Of a DNA stretch of 64,000 nucleotides, positions 31,224 through 39,159 are shown piece after piece (positions within the stretch are counted from its first letter, which is position 1; each line of letters opens with the position of its first letter). Source of the stretch: Holophagales bacterium (GTDB taxonomy: Bacteria; Acidobacteriota; Thermoanaerobaculia; UBA5066); assembly GCA_016719485.1 (NCBI GenBank), contig JADJZB010000030.1, positions 267,396-331,395 on the forward strand, in the 5' to 3' direction. The notes beneath the pieces were generated by a model that saw only the letters and a list, made by a program, of their open reading frames with translations, made no database searches and was not told the origin of the DNA. The position numbers and the translations under genes are program-made.

Positions 31224-32186
31224 TCAGCGCGCCGTCGAGACGACTTCCGACCTGGCCCGGGAGAGAGCCGCCGTGTCGCGCCGCCACACGCTCCGGCGGG
31301 AGCCGCCCACGAACGGAGTCACGAGCCGGCGAAGGACGATGCGAAGGCCCGAGCCCAGCAGGATCGCGGCCCGCGCCCGACGCGCGTACGCGGCACCCCT
31401 CCTCCTTCCGGTCCAGAGGAGGAGGTCGCTCCAGAGACGCCCGAGGTCCGCATTCCCGAGGACCGTCCCCTCCTCCTTCGAGGAGATGGTCGCTCCGTGG
31501 TGGTGGACGACCCGAAACCCGGGGACGATGCGGACACGCCAGCCTCCGTCCCCGGCGCGAAGACAGAACTCGAGGTCCTGCCCGTAGAACCGGTAGGACG
31601 TCTCGAACGGCCCGATCTCGCGCCAGAGGGAAGCTCTCACGGCCATGGCTGCGCCGGAGACCCACGCCACCGCCGCGACCTCCGGAGGGTGGAGCGGCTT
31701 CGCCCGGCGCCAGAGCGGCAGACGCCCGAGGGCGGCCGGGGCACCGCTCGCCTGGGCCAGGAGCCAGACCAGGCCCGGTTCAGGGCCCCCGCTCCACTGG
31801 GGCGTCCCGTCGGGGTACGTCAGGGCGGCGCCGGCGATCCCGAGGGCCGCCTCCGCCTCGAACGCGTCGAGGACGCTCCCGAGGCTCGAGCCCTCGATCT
31901 TCGTGTCGCTGTTGAGGAAGACGAGGAGATCCCCGGTCGCCTCTGCGGCCCCGCGGTTCACCGCCCGCGAGTAGCCGGTCGGCTGTTCGTTCCTGAGAAC
32001 CCGGACGCCGGACCGGCCCGCCAGCGCTTCCGCCGTCCCGTCGCGGCTGCCGTCGTCCACGACGATCACCTCGAGGTCGACCCCCGCCGGCACGCGCGAC
32101 GCGAGGACGGCCTCGACGCATTCCGACGTCAGGATGCGGGTGTCGAGCGTCGGTACGACGACGGAGAGGCGGCGGCAGGACGTCAC
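31224..32186 (-). CDS. Family 2 glycosyltransferase, rhamnosyltransferase-like
   Basis: This 320-residue GT2 enzyme starts at a GTG that overlaps the stop of the preceding gene (GTGA). LSVVVPTLDTRILTSECVEA, VDDGSRDGTAEAL and the LVFLNSDTKIEGSSL metal site mark the GT-A fold. GAAMAVRASLWREIGPF, then FYGQDLEFCLRAGDGGW, fit the WbbL/rhamnosyltransferase group that decorates surface glycans. It is the last gene of the minus-strand glycan run and converges on the spermidine-synthase-like gene. The real donor sugar cannot be read from sequence. Confidence 0.88.
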   Translation of the reverse strand: MTSCRRLSVVVPTLDTRILTSECVEAVLASRVPAGVDLEVIVVDDGSRDGTAEALAGRSGVRVLRNEQPTGYSRAVNRGAAEATGDLLVFLNSDTKIEGSSLGSVLDAFEAEAALGIAGAALTYPDGTPQWSGGPEPGLVWLLAQASGAPAALGRLPLWRRAKPLHPPEVAAVAWVSGAAMAVRASLWREIGPFETSYRFYGQDLEFCLRAGDGGWRVRIVPGFRVVHHHGATISSKEEGTVLGNADLGRLWSDLLLWTGRRRGAAYARRARAAILLGSGLRIVLRRLVTPFVGGSRRSVWRRDTAALSRARSEVVSTAR

Positions 32187-33559
32187 GGCGCCTCCCCGAG
32201 AAGCTCCCGGTAGAGCGCCAGCCGCTCCACGGCCGCCTGGGAAGCGGAAGGTTCCGCCCGGTTCCCGCGCAGCGGAGCGAGCTCGAGCTCTCCCGCGAGG
32301 AGCCGGCGCAGCGCGCCGTCGACTCCCGCCGCTCCTTCCTCCAGCGGCACCAGGACGCCCCCGCCTTCTGCGTGCACGCGGTCTGCGATCGCGCCGTGCT
32401 CGAAGGCGAGGACCGGGACGCCGGCCGCGCGGCACTCGCTCAACGTCAGCGAGAAGGTCTCGGGCCAGACCGACAGGAGCAGGGCGAGGTCGACCCGCTC
32501 CTCGCGAAGCCGACGCACGAGGCCTCCGGCGCGATAGTGCCCCCGCACGCGTGCACCGAGACCCTTCGCCCGAAGGAGGAGCCCGGGGTCTCCGCTCCCG
32601 TAGATCGACCACCTCACGGGACGGGCCGCGCTGCCGGAGTGACGGCCGAGGAGCTCCTCGAAGACGAGCGCCCCCTTGTGAGGGCGATACGCCCCGACGA
32701 AGGCGACGTGGAACGGCTCCTTCCCGCCTCCGGAAGAAGCCGGCGACCCGGTGGACGAGTCCGCCGGAGCCTCTCCGGGCGCAGGTGGAGCAATGACGCG
32801 TTCGAGGCGGGATGCCACCCCGAAGAGCGCCGAGTGCTGGCGGCGCAGGAACTCGGAGGGGTATACGGCCGCGTCCGCCGATGCGAGGAGCGCCCCGGCG
32901 GCCCGTCTCCAGGCCTCCACGAAGCCCGCCGGAAGCGGCCACGAGGCCGCCAGGCAGGCGCGGCAGCGGGCCGCGTCGGCCGAGTAGCCGCAGAAGCGGC
33001 CGTGCGGCTCCTCGACGAGGTTCGGCCGGGGACAGTAGAGGGCGAAGTCGTGGAGGGAGAGCACCAGCTTCCGTGGGCCGTTCGCGAGAGACCCCAGCGC
33101 GTCCGGCGGCCAGCCGGCGAGCCCCTCCAGGTTCACGACCCCGGCCCCGATCCGGGTCGCCGCCTCGACGACCGTCGGCACGTCCGCGCGCAGGCCGTCC
33201 CGGGGGTCCACGCTCCCTCGACAGGGCCCGAGGCGGGCGCGGAGCCTCGCCCCCCGGCGCACCGTGTGCAGAGTCCATCCGTCGGCCTCGGGCGAGAGGA
33301 GAGCCGTCGGACGCAGCCGCTCCTCCTCGGCGAGCCGGGGCCCGAGCTGCGTCGGAACGCCCCCGAATCGCGGGGCGAGCGGGGTCGCGAGGACGTCCAG
33401 TACCGCGATCCGTGCACCCGGTTCGAGGAGCTCGCCCAAGGAGACCTCTTTCTCGGCACGGCGTTGGGCGAGCGTCGCCCGGCGGTCGGCCAGGCGCTCC
33501 TGCATGCCGCGCACGCCCTCGGCCCGGAGCAGCTCCCAGCCGAGCAGGAGCCTCCTCAC
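32183..33559 (-). CDS. Family 4-like glycosyltransferase (GT-B fold)
   Basis: The 458-residue protein starts at a GTG overlapping the previous stop (GTGA). The N-terminal domain has IAVLDVLATPLAPRFGGVP and a basic opening, KLVLSLHDFALYCPRPNL, and a cysteine cluster CGYSADAARCRAC that is typical of GT4 members with a CxxC-type insert. The donor-binding domain is complete: FHVAFVGAYRPHKGALVF, WSIYGSGDP, then the E-x7-E-type region ETFSLTLSECRAAGVPVLAF. It belongs to the same coupled series as its neighbours. Donor and acceptor are unknown. Confidence 0.88.
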   Translation of the reverse strand: MRRLLLGWELLRAEGVRGMQERLADRRATLAQRRAEKEVSLGELLEPGARIAVLDVLATPLAPRFGGVPTQLGPRLAEEERLRPTALLSPEADGWTLHTVRRGARLRARLGPCRGSVDPRDGLRADVPTVVEAATRIGAGVVNLEGLAGWPPDALGSLANGPRKLVLSLHDFALYCPRPNLVEEPHGRFCGYSADAARCRACLAASWPLPAGFVEAWRRAAGALLASADAAVYPSEFLRRQHSALFGVASRLERVIAPPAPGEAPADSSTGSPASSGGGKEPFHVAFVGAYRPHKGALVFEELLGRHSGSAARPVRWSIYGSGDPGLLLRAKGLGARVRGHYRAGGLVRRLREERVDLALLLSVWPETFSLTLSECRAAGVPVLAFEHGAIADRVHAEGGGVLVPLEEGAAGVDGALRRLLAGELELAPLRGNRAEPSASQAAVERLALYRELLGEAP

Positions 33560-35067
33560 GACGCGCCCCCGGAGCCGAGGAGCTCGGAGTAGACCTGCTC
33601 GAGCCGTCGCGCGGCGTGGTCCCGGTGCGTCGACGCGCCGCCCGACGGCAGGACCTCGACCGGGGCGGAGCCCGGCAGGGATCCCGCGTCGGTCCAGCGG
33701 GCGAGGACGGCGTCCGAGTCGGCCACGTAACGGTGCGCGTCGAGCGCGACGCGGGTTCTCGCCGCCTCCACCGCCCGGCGAAGGGCGCTCCGTTCTCCTG
33801 CCCCGCGCGGAGGATCCTCGTGCAGGTGGACGACGATCGGCGCCCCCCGGCGGCGAACGCGCCGCAGGACGTCGCCCAGCGCGCCTCCAGGCTCGTGAAC
33901 GTGGACGATCTCGGGTTTCACGTCGTCCAGGAACCTCTCGAGCCCGGCCGGGTCGGCGTTCCCGGCGCCGTCGACGAAGCGGACGCGGACCCCGGAGTCC
34001 CACAGCTCGCAACCGTCCTCCTCGTCCGGGCTGACCGTACCCCTCGCCGCGCAGGCGGCCACCTCTCCCCGCGTCGCCTGCTCCAGGACGAGGGCCCTCA
34101 CCCGGCCCGCAATCCCGCCCTCGTCGCGCGTCTGCCACGCGGGAGCGAGGTGGAGAACCCGCGGGACGGGCCTCGAGCCACGCGCGCGCGGCGGGCGCAG
34201 CGCGTCGAGCACCCTCTCGCGCGCAGCGCGCAGCGGGTCCTCGCGCATGAACTCCGCGAGCCGGGGGAGGAACAGCGGGTGCCGCCGGGCGAGGAGACGC
34301 TCGGCCGCCCGGGCTCGTCCCGCCGTTTCGCCGCCGAAGCTGCCGCTCCCCCTGTGCCAGACGTAGGTGGCGTCGTCCAGCACGTGGCTCCACCCGCGGG
34401 CGGCGAGCCGCAGGCAGAGGTCCACCTCCTCGCCGTAGCCCAGGCCGAAGCGCTCCTCGTCGAAGAGCCCGGCGTCCGCGAGGGCGTCCCGGCGCAGGTA
34501 GAGGCAGAACCCGACGCCCGTCGGGATCCGCGGCCGGCTCCGGGCCGACCGCTCGCTCACCAGGCGTGCGAACGACGTCACGGTGTGGCCCGAGGGAACC
34601 CGGTTCGCGGTGAACGGAAAAGGGAGGGACGCGAGCGAGGCGTTGCTCGAGAACGGCGTGGCGCTCGCGATGCCGGGAGCGGAGCAGGCGGCCGCCTGGA
34701 GGTTCTCGAGCCATCCCTCCGCCACCTCCGTGTCGCTGTTGAGGAGGACGACGTCCCGGTCCGAGGCCCGCATCCCCGCGTTCGTGCTCGCGACGTAGCC
34801 GCGACGTTCCGGGCGCCGGAGCACCAGGACTCCTTCCGGACGGAAAGCCTCGAGCGCGCCTACGAGGCGCGCGGGACTTTCGGGGAGAGGCCCGTCGGCG
34901 ACGACGACGACCCGGTGCCGACGGAGATCCGTGAAGGCGCGGATCGACCCGAGGCAGCGGGCCAGGTCGGGCGAGGGCCCGTAGACGGGGAGGACGACGT
35001 CGACCGCCGGGCCGCCGGAGGGGCCGGCTCCCGGCTCTCCCGTTTCGGGCCGGTCCTCATCCGCCAT
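33556..35067 (-). CDS. Family 2 glycosyltransferase fused to half of a GT4 domain
   Basis: Residues 1-285 or so are a GT-A enzyme: VDVVLPVYGPSPDLARCL, RRGYVASTNAGMRAS, VVLLNSDTEVAEGW, and YGEEVDLCLRLAARGW. From PRVLHLAPAWQTRDEGGIAG a second, GT-B-like Rossmann domain begins (EIVHVHEPGG, HRYVADSDAVLARW). The chain then goes from VEVLPSGGAS almost directly to RRLEQVYSELL, the usual last helix of GT4 proteins, so the donor-binding half is missing. The second domain may therefore bind acceptor only. Start is the ATG at 35067, overlapping the 3' end of the dehydratase gene by 11 bases; its stop overlaps the next GTG. Length 503 residues. Confidence 0.85.
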   Translation of the reverse strand: MADEDRPETGEPGAGPSGGPAVDVVLPVYGPSPDLARCLGSIRAFTDLRRHRVVVVADGPLPESPARLVGALEAFRPEGVLVLRRPERRGYVASTNAGMRASDRDVVLLNSDTEVAEGWLENLQAAACSAPGIASATPFSSNASLASLPFPFTANRVPSGHTVTSFARLVSERSARSRPRIPTGVGFCLYLRRDALADAGLFDEERFGLGYGEEVDLCLRLAARGWSHVLDDATYVWHRGSGSFGGETAGRARAAERLLARRHPLFLPRLAEFMREDPLRAARERVLDALRPPRARGSRPVPRVLHLAPAWQTRDEGGIAGRVRALVLEQATRGEVAACAARGTVSPDEEDGCELWDSGVRVRFVDGAGNADPAGLERFLDDVKPEIVHVHEPGGALGDVLRRVRRRGAPIVVHLHEDPPRGAGERSALRRAVEAARTRVALDAHRYVADSDAVLARWTDAGSLPGSAPVEVLPSGGASTHRDHAARRLEQVYSELLGSGGAS

Positions 35068-36052
35068 CGGGCTGCTCGATCGCCGCGAGCTCGGCCTCGA
35101 CCATGCGGCGGACGAGCTCGGGAAACCCCACCCGCGGCTCCCACCCCAGCTCCCTGCGAGCCTTCCCGGCGTCTCCACGGGTTTCCGTGATGTCGACCGC
35201 CCGGGCGTACCTGGGGTCGAGGACCACGTGATCGCGATAGTCGAGCCCCACGGTCCGGAACGCGAGATCGCAGAATTCCCCTACGGAGTGGGTCTCTCCC
35301 GTGGCGAGGACGTACTCGTCGGGCCGATGCGCGCCGAGGATGGCCCGCATCCCCGCGACGGTGTCGGGCGCCCAGCCCCAGTCGCGACGGGGAGACAGGG
35401 TTCCGAGGTGCACCTCTCTCTCGAGGCCTCGGGAGATGCGCGCGGCCGCGCCCGCGATCTTGCGGGTCACGTAGTTCTCGCCGCGCCGCGGGCTCTCGTG
35501 GTTGAAGAGGATCCCGGCGCACGCGAAGAGCCCGTAGGCCTTTCGGTAGATGCGGACGAGGTTCAGGGCGTAGAGCTTCGCGGCGGCGTACGGGTTCACG
35601 GGGCCTGTCGGCGTCGTCTCGCTCTGCGGCGATTCCGCCGGCTCTCCGAAGATCTCGCTCGTGGCCGCGAGGAAGAACCGTGCTTCGGGCGCGTTCTGGC
35701 GCACCGCCTCGAGCAGGCGCAGCGTTCCGAGGCCCGTCGTGTCGGCCGTGTACTCGGGGAGGTCGAAGGAGATCTTGACGTGACTCTGCCCGGCGAGGTG
35801 GTAGACCTCGGAGGGCATTACCTGCCGCACGACCCACTGGAGGCTCGACGAATCGGTCAGGTCCGCGTAGTGGAGGACGAGCCTCCCCTCGGCGCGCGCG
35901 GCGGCGCAGGGCGGGAGGGTGTCGAGGCGGCTGCGCTGCAGGTTGCTGGCCTGCCTCACGAGCCCGTGGACCTCGTGACCTTCGGCCAGCAGCGCCTCCG
36001 CCAGGTACGAGCCGTCCTGGCCCGTGATGCCGGTGATGAGGGTGCGCGTCAC
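35057..36052 (-). CDS. gmd: GDP-mannose 4,6-dehydratase family protein
   Basis: The 331-residue short-chain dehydrogenase opens with LITGITGQDGSYLAEALL, the NADP-binding GxxGxxG. ATSEIFG and YAAAKLYAL (Tyr-x3-Lys) supply the active-site Thr/Ser, Glu, Tyr and Lys of Gmd, and ILFNHESPRRGENYVTRKI is characteristic. It converts GDP-mannose to GDP-4-keto-6-deoxymannose, the precursor of GDP-rhamnose, fucose, perosamine and others; no second enzyme for these is seen nearby. A reductase of the same superfamily (Rmd) is less likely. It starts at a GTG that overlaps the stop of the Wzt-like gene. About 20 residues shorter than some Gmds. Confidence 0.88.
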   Translation of the reverse strand: MTRTLITGITGQDGSYLAEALLAEGHEVHGLVRQASNLQRSRLDTLPPCAAARAEGRLVLHYADLTDSSSLQWVVRQVMPSEVYHLAGQSHVKISFDLPEYTADTTGLGTLRLLEAVRQNAPEARFFLAATSEIFGEPAESPQSETTPTGPVNPYAAAKLYALNLVRIYRKAYGLFACAGILFNHESPRRGENYVTRKIAGAAARISRGLEREVHLGTLSPRRDWGWAPDTVAGMRAILGAHRPDEYVLATGETHSVGEFCDLAFRTVGLDYRDHVVLDPRYARAVDITETRGDAGKARRELGWEPRVGFPELVRRMVEAELAAIEQPDGG

Positions 36053-36843
36053 GCCGCGCCGTTCCCGGCCGGCAGCACTGTCGACCCAGCGTGGGACCAC
36101 GCCCGGTAGCGCTCGCACACCTCGGCCGCGGGCCCGTCCGCGACCACCCGGCCTTCGCCGATCCAGACGGCCCGCTGGCAGGTCGCGACGACCTCTTCCA
36201 GGGAGTGGGAGACGAACAGGAAGGTCTTCCCGCGGTCGCGGAACTGCTCCATCCGGTCGTGGCAGCGTGCCCGGAACCGCTCGTCCCCGACCGAGAGCGC
36301 CTCGTCGACGAGGAGGATGTCGGGGTCGACGTCGGTCGCGACCGCGAACGCGAGCCGGGCGACCATGCCGGTCGAGTAGGTCCGGGTCGGCGCGTCGAAG
36401 AACCCCTCGAGCTCCGCGAACGCGACGATGCTCGGAAGGCGCTCGATCATCTCCTTGCGCGAGACGCCGAGGAGGGCTCCCTGCAGGGTCACGTTCTCGC
36501 GCCCCGTCAGCTCGCCGTGGAATCCGAGCCCGAGCTCCAGGAGCGGCGCCACCCGTCCGCGGACCACGACCCGGCCGGTCGCGGGCCGCCGGACCCGGGC
36601 GATGAGGCGCAGGAGCGTGCTCTTCCCAGCCCCGTTTGGCCCGATGACCCCGACGCGTTCCCCGGGACGGATGACGAGGTCGACGTCCCGGAGGCCGACG
36701 AACTCGTCCCTCTCGAACCGCCCCGCGAGCCGCCGGATCGCGTACTCCTTGAGCGAAGCGACCATCTCGCGCGGGACGGTGTAGCGGACCGTCACCCCCT
36801 CCACGAGGATGGCAGGAAGCGGCGCGTCAGCTTCGGGAGGCAT
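36049..36843 (-). CDS. Wzt-like ABC ATPase for polysaccharide export
   Basis: The 264-residue ATPase carries Walker A GPNGAGKSTLLRLIA, the Q-loop GFHGELTGRENV, the signature as YSTGMVARLAFAVA and Walker B ILLVDEALSVGD. The STGM form of the signature and the opening VRYTVPREMVASLKEYAIRR place it with TagH/Wzt/RfbB-type exporters of O-antigen or teichoic-acid chains. It lacks the C-terminal carbohydrate-binding domain that many Wzt proteins use to recognise a finished chain. It overlaps the permease gene by 17 bases and the dehydratase gene by four. Confidence 0.93.
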   Translation of the reverse strand: MPPEADAPLPAILVEGVTVRYTVPREMVASLKEYAIRRLAGRFERDEFVGLRDVDLVIRPGERVGVIGPNGAGKSTLLRLIARVRRPATGRVVVRGRVAPLLELGLGFHGELTGRENVTLQGALLGVSRKEMIERLPSIVAFAELEGFFDAPTRTYSTGMVARLAFAVATDVDPDILLVDEALSVGDERFRARCHDRMEQFRDRGKTFLFVSHSLEEVVATCQRAVWIGEGRVVADGPAAEVCERYRAWSHAGSTVLPAGNGAA

Positions 36844-37666
36844 AGTCGTCGATGCGCGAGGAGTAGAACCACCACCCCACGGCCAGGCTGACCGTCGCCG
36901 CGAGGCACGAGAAGAGGATCGTCTTCCACCCCGGAAGCCAGCCGTTGTACAGGGGCGCCCGGAAGACCTCCACGAGATAGGTCATCGGGTTGAACCTCAC
37001 CAGCGGCTGGAACCGCTCGGGGACGATCTCGCGCGGGTAGAGGATCGGGGTCACGAAGAACCACGGCTGCAGGAGCACCAGGTAGGTCTCACGCACATCC
37101 ATGAAACGACTGGCGAGGGTAAAGATGACGAGCCCCACACCGGCGGTGAAGGCCGCGCCGAGGACGATGGCGACGGGCAGGAAGAGCCACGTCGCCCGGA
37201 TGGGGTGTCCCGTCAACAGCGCGATGACGAGGAGAGGCACGAGGCTCACGGCCACGTTGACGAGAGCCACCCCGAGCGCCGACGCGACGAACGCCGACCG
37301 CGGCAGGTAGATCCTCCGGGAGAGCTCGAGGGCGTCGGTCGTCAGGTTCGCCGCGTGGCTCGTCGCCTGCGAGAAGAACGTCCAGAAGAGGGTCCCCGTG
37401 AGGAAGTAGACCGGGTAGTTGGGCACTTCGTACCGGAGGATCGCCGAGAACGCCACCGTCAGCGCCGCCATCTGCATCAGCGGCCCGAGAAGTGTCCACC
37501 CGACCCCGAGAAAGGACCTCTTGTAGCGGACCTTGATGTCGCGGGAGATCAGCTCCCGGACGAGGTGGCGGAAACGCCAGAGCTCGCGCGCCTCCGCGAT
37601 CACGCGCCCACCCCGTTCGGACGAGTCGTAGATGTCCTTCGGAAGTTCCATCGGCGGGACGTTCAA
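36827..37666 (-). CDS. Wzm-like ABC-2 permease for polysaccharide export
   Basis: The 279-residue protein has six membrane helices and the ABC-2 pattern of O-antigen exporters: LWRFRHLVRELISRDIKVRYK before the first helix, then GVGWTLLGPLMQMAALTVAF, FWTFFSQATSHAANL, and near the end VTPILYPREIVPERFQPLVRFNPMTYLVEVFRAPLYNG, a typical conserved loop of this family. With the ATPase next to it, it would flip an undecaprenyl-linked polysaccharide across the inner membrane. The reading frame runs straight into the ATPase gene. Confidence 0.93.
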   Translation of the reverse strand: MNVPPMELPKDIYDSSERGGRVIAEARELWRFRHLVRELISRDIKVRYKRSFLGVGWTLLGPLMQMAALTVAFSAILRYEVPNYPVYFLTGTLFWTFFSQATSHAANLTTDALELSRRIYLPRSAFVASALGVALVNVAVSLVPLLVIALLTGHPIRATWLFLPVAIVLGAAFTAGVGLVIFTLASRFMDVRETYLVLLQPWFFVTPILYPREIVPERFQPLVRFNPMTYLVEVFRAPLYNGWLPGWKTILFSCLAATVSLAVGWWFYSSRIDDYASRS

Positions 37667-39099
37667 GTGCCGGATTCTAGCGTCCGGGCGCTCGCCGCAC
37701 CGGTTCGGGGGCCGCGGTCGCCCACGCCCGAGAGGATCGCCGCGAGCACGCTCCCCATCCGCGCGGGGTGGTACCGGTCGAGGAGGCTCGCTCTCGCCGC
37801 GGCGCCGACGGCCGCGCGGTGACCCGCGTCACCCGCGAGCGCGCGAAGCGCCACGAGCCATTCCTCGCTCGTCGACGCGAGGTACCCGTCGCTCCCGTGC
37901 CGGATCGCGCTCCGGTAGGGCGCCGTGGGAGAGGCGATCGTCGGAACCTCCACGGCCGCCGCCTCCACCCACTTCAGCTCGCTCTTCGCCTCGCAGAAGG
38001 GGTTCCCGTGCTCGAGCGGCGCGAGGTTCACGTCGAACGTCGCGAGGACGGTCGGGAGGCGGCGCCATGGGACGTACTCGAGCTTCTTCACCCGGGGAAG
38101 GAACGGCCCCCACTCCGGGCCGAGGTCGAGGTAGCCGATGAGGTGCAGCTCGACGGCAGGGTTCTCGGCGAAGAGCGTCAGGAGGGCCGGCGAGGCCTCG
38201 AGGAAGTCCCGGTTGTGGGTCCTCGAGCCGCTCGCGTAGCCCAGGACGACGCGGGACGGGTCGCTTTTCCGCTTCTGCCGCGCGGCCTCGGAAAGCTCGA
38301 GGAGATCGAGGCTCGGGGCGTTCCGGTGGACCCACGCGGGCATCCCGAGCGCCCGGACGGCCTCCGCGAGAGGCTCGGTCGGGACGATCGCGCCGTCGCA
38401 GAGGGCGAGCGTCCGGCGGTACCGCTCGAGGCTGTCGCGGAAGAGGGCGGCTTCCGCCGGCTCCATCCACTGGAGGGCGTCGATCCGCTCCATGAGGCCC
38501 GGGTCGAAGACGAGGTCGTCGACGTCGAAGAGAACGGGCGCGCCGTGCCGTTTCGCGGCCTCGACGATCCTCGCGACCGCCGTCGAAAACGGGATCCGGT
38601 GGAGGACGAGGAGGTCGTGCCGTTCGGCCTCGCCGACGATCCCGGCTCCCGCCCCGCGGCGGAGGACCGACCGGACGCCGGCGAGCGCGAGCTGCTCGCG
38701 CGGGGTCGCGCAGCGGTACCTCTCCATCGCACCGAACGACCCGCTCACGAAGAGGACGCTCCCCGGTGCGCCTTCGGCCCCGGGACCGGCGCGACGCCGC
38801 AGGCGCGCGAGATGGACGCTCTCCCGCGCTTCCACGACAGTGGCGCGGGCCGTCGTCCGGAATCCGTCCTGCACCCAGGGACGCAGGGACGAGAGGCCCC
38901 GTATGACCACGCTGCGCCGGCGGGAGCCCTTCGGCGCGACGAAGTCGATCAGCTGCCTCGCCTTCTGCGTGAGGAGCCACCCGAGCGACCCCTCCGCCTC
39001 CTGGAGGGAACGGGCGAGGGCCTCGACGTCCTTTCGAAGGACCTCGTTCTCCGCCCGCAGGCGGGCGAGCTCGTCCTGGTCTTCGCCCGGCGCTTTCAT
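37663..39099 (-). CDS. Glycosyltransferase-like protein with N-terminal coiled coil
   Basis: The ATG at 39099 begins a short coiled coil (EDQDELARLRAENEVLRKDV), and about 110 residues later a GT-B core starts at GSVLFVSGSFGAMERYRC. The donor-binding part has VVLGYASGSRTHNRDF, LHLIGYLDLGPEW, the EYVPWRRLP strand, then NLAPLEHGNPFCEAKSELKWVEAAAVEVPTIAS, the region that usually carries the donor-binding Glu. The 478-residue protein is the first gene of the glycan run on the minus strand; its stop codon overlaps the permease start. The frame is open further upstream but only as the antisense of the methyltransferase gene. Confidence 0.83.
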   Translation of the reverse strand: MKAPGEDQDELARLRAENEVLRKDVEALARSLQEAEGSLGWLLTQKARQLIDFVAPKGSRRRSVVIRGLSSLRPWVQDGFRTTARATVVEARESVHLARLRRRAGPGAEGAPGSVLFVSGSFGAMERYRCATPREQLALAGVRSVLRRGAGAGIVGEAERHDLLVLHRIPFSTAVARIVEAAKRHGAPVLFDVDDLVFDPGLMERIDALQWMEPAEAALFRDSLERYRRTLALCDGAIVPTEPLAEAVRALGMPAWVHRNAPSLDLLELSEAARQKRKSDPSRVVLGYASGSRTHNRDFLEASPALLTLFAENPAVELHLIGYLDLGPEWGPFLPRVKKLEYVPWRRLPTVLATFDVNLAPLEHGNPFCEAKSELKWVEAAAVEVPTIASPTAPYRSAIRHGSDGYLASTSEEWLVALRALAGDAGHRAAVGAAARASLLDRYHPARMGSVLAAILSGVGDRGPRTGAASARTLESGT

Positions 39100-39159
39100 C
39101 CTCTCCGATTGTCGCAGGGCGCCGGCGGGCGCCCGGAAATCGTGGGTTAGCATCGCCCG

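Noticed and set aside
32183..34714. An 843-residue glycosyltransferase starting at 34714
   Set aside because: The upstream half is the shadow of the GT2 fusion gene. A GTG at 33559 overlapping the previous stop (GTGA) explains the real start.
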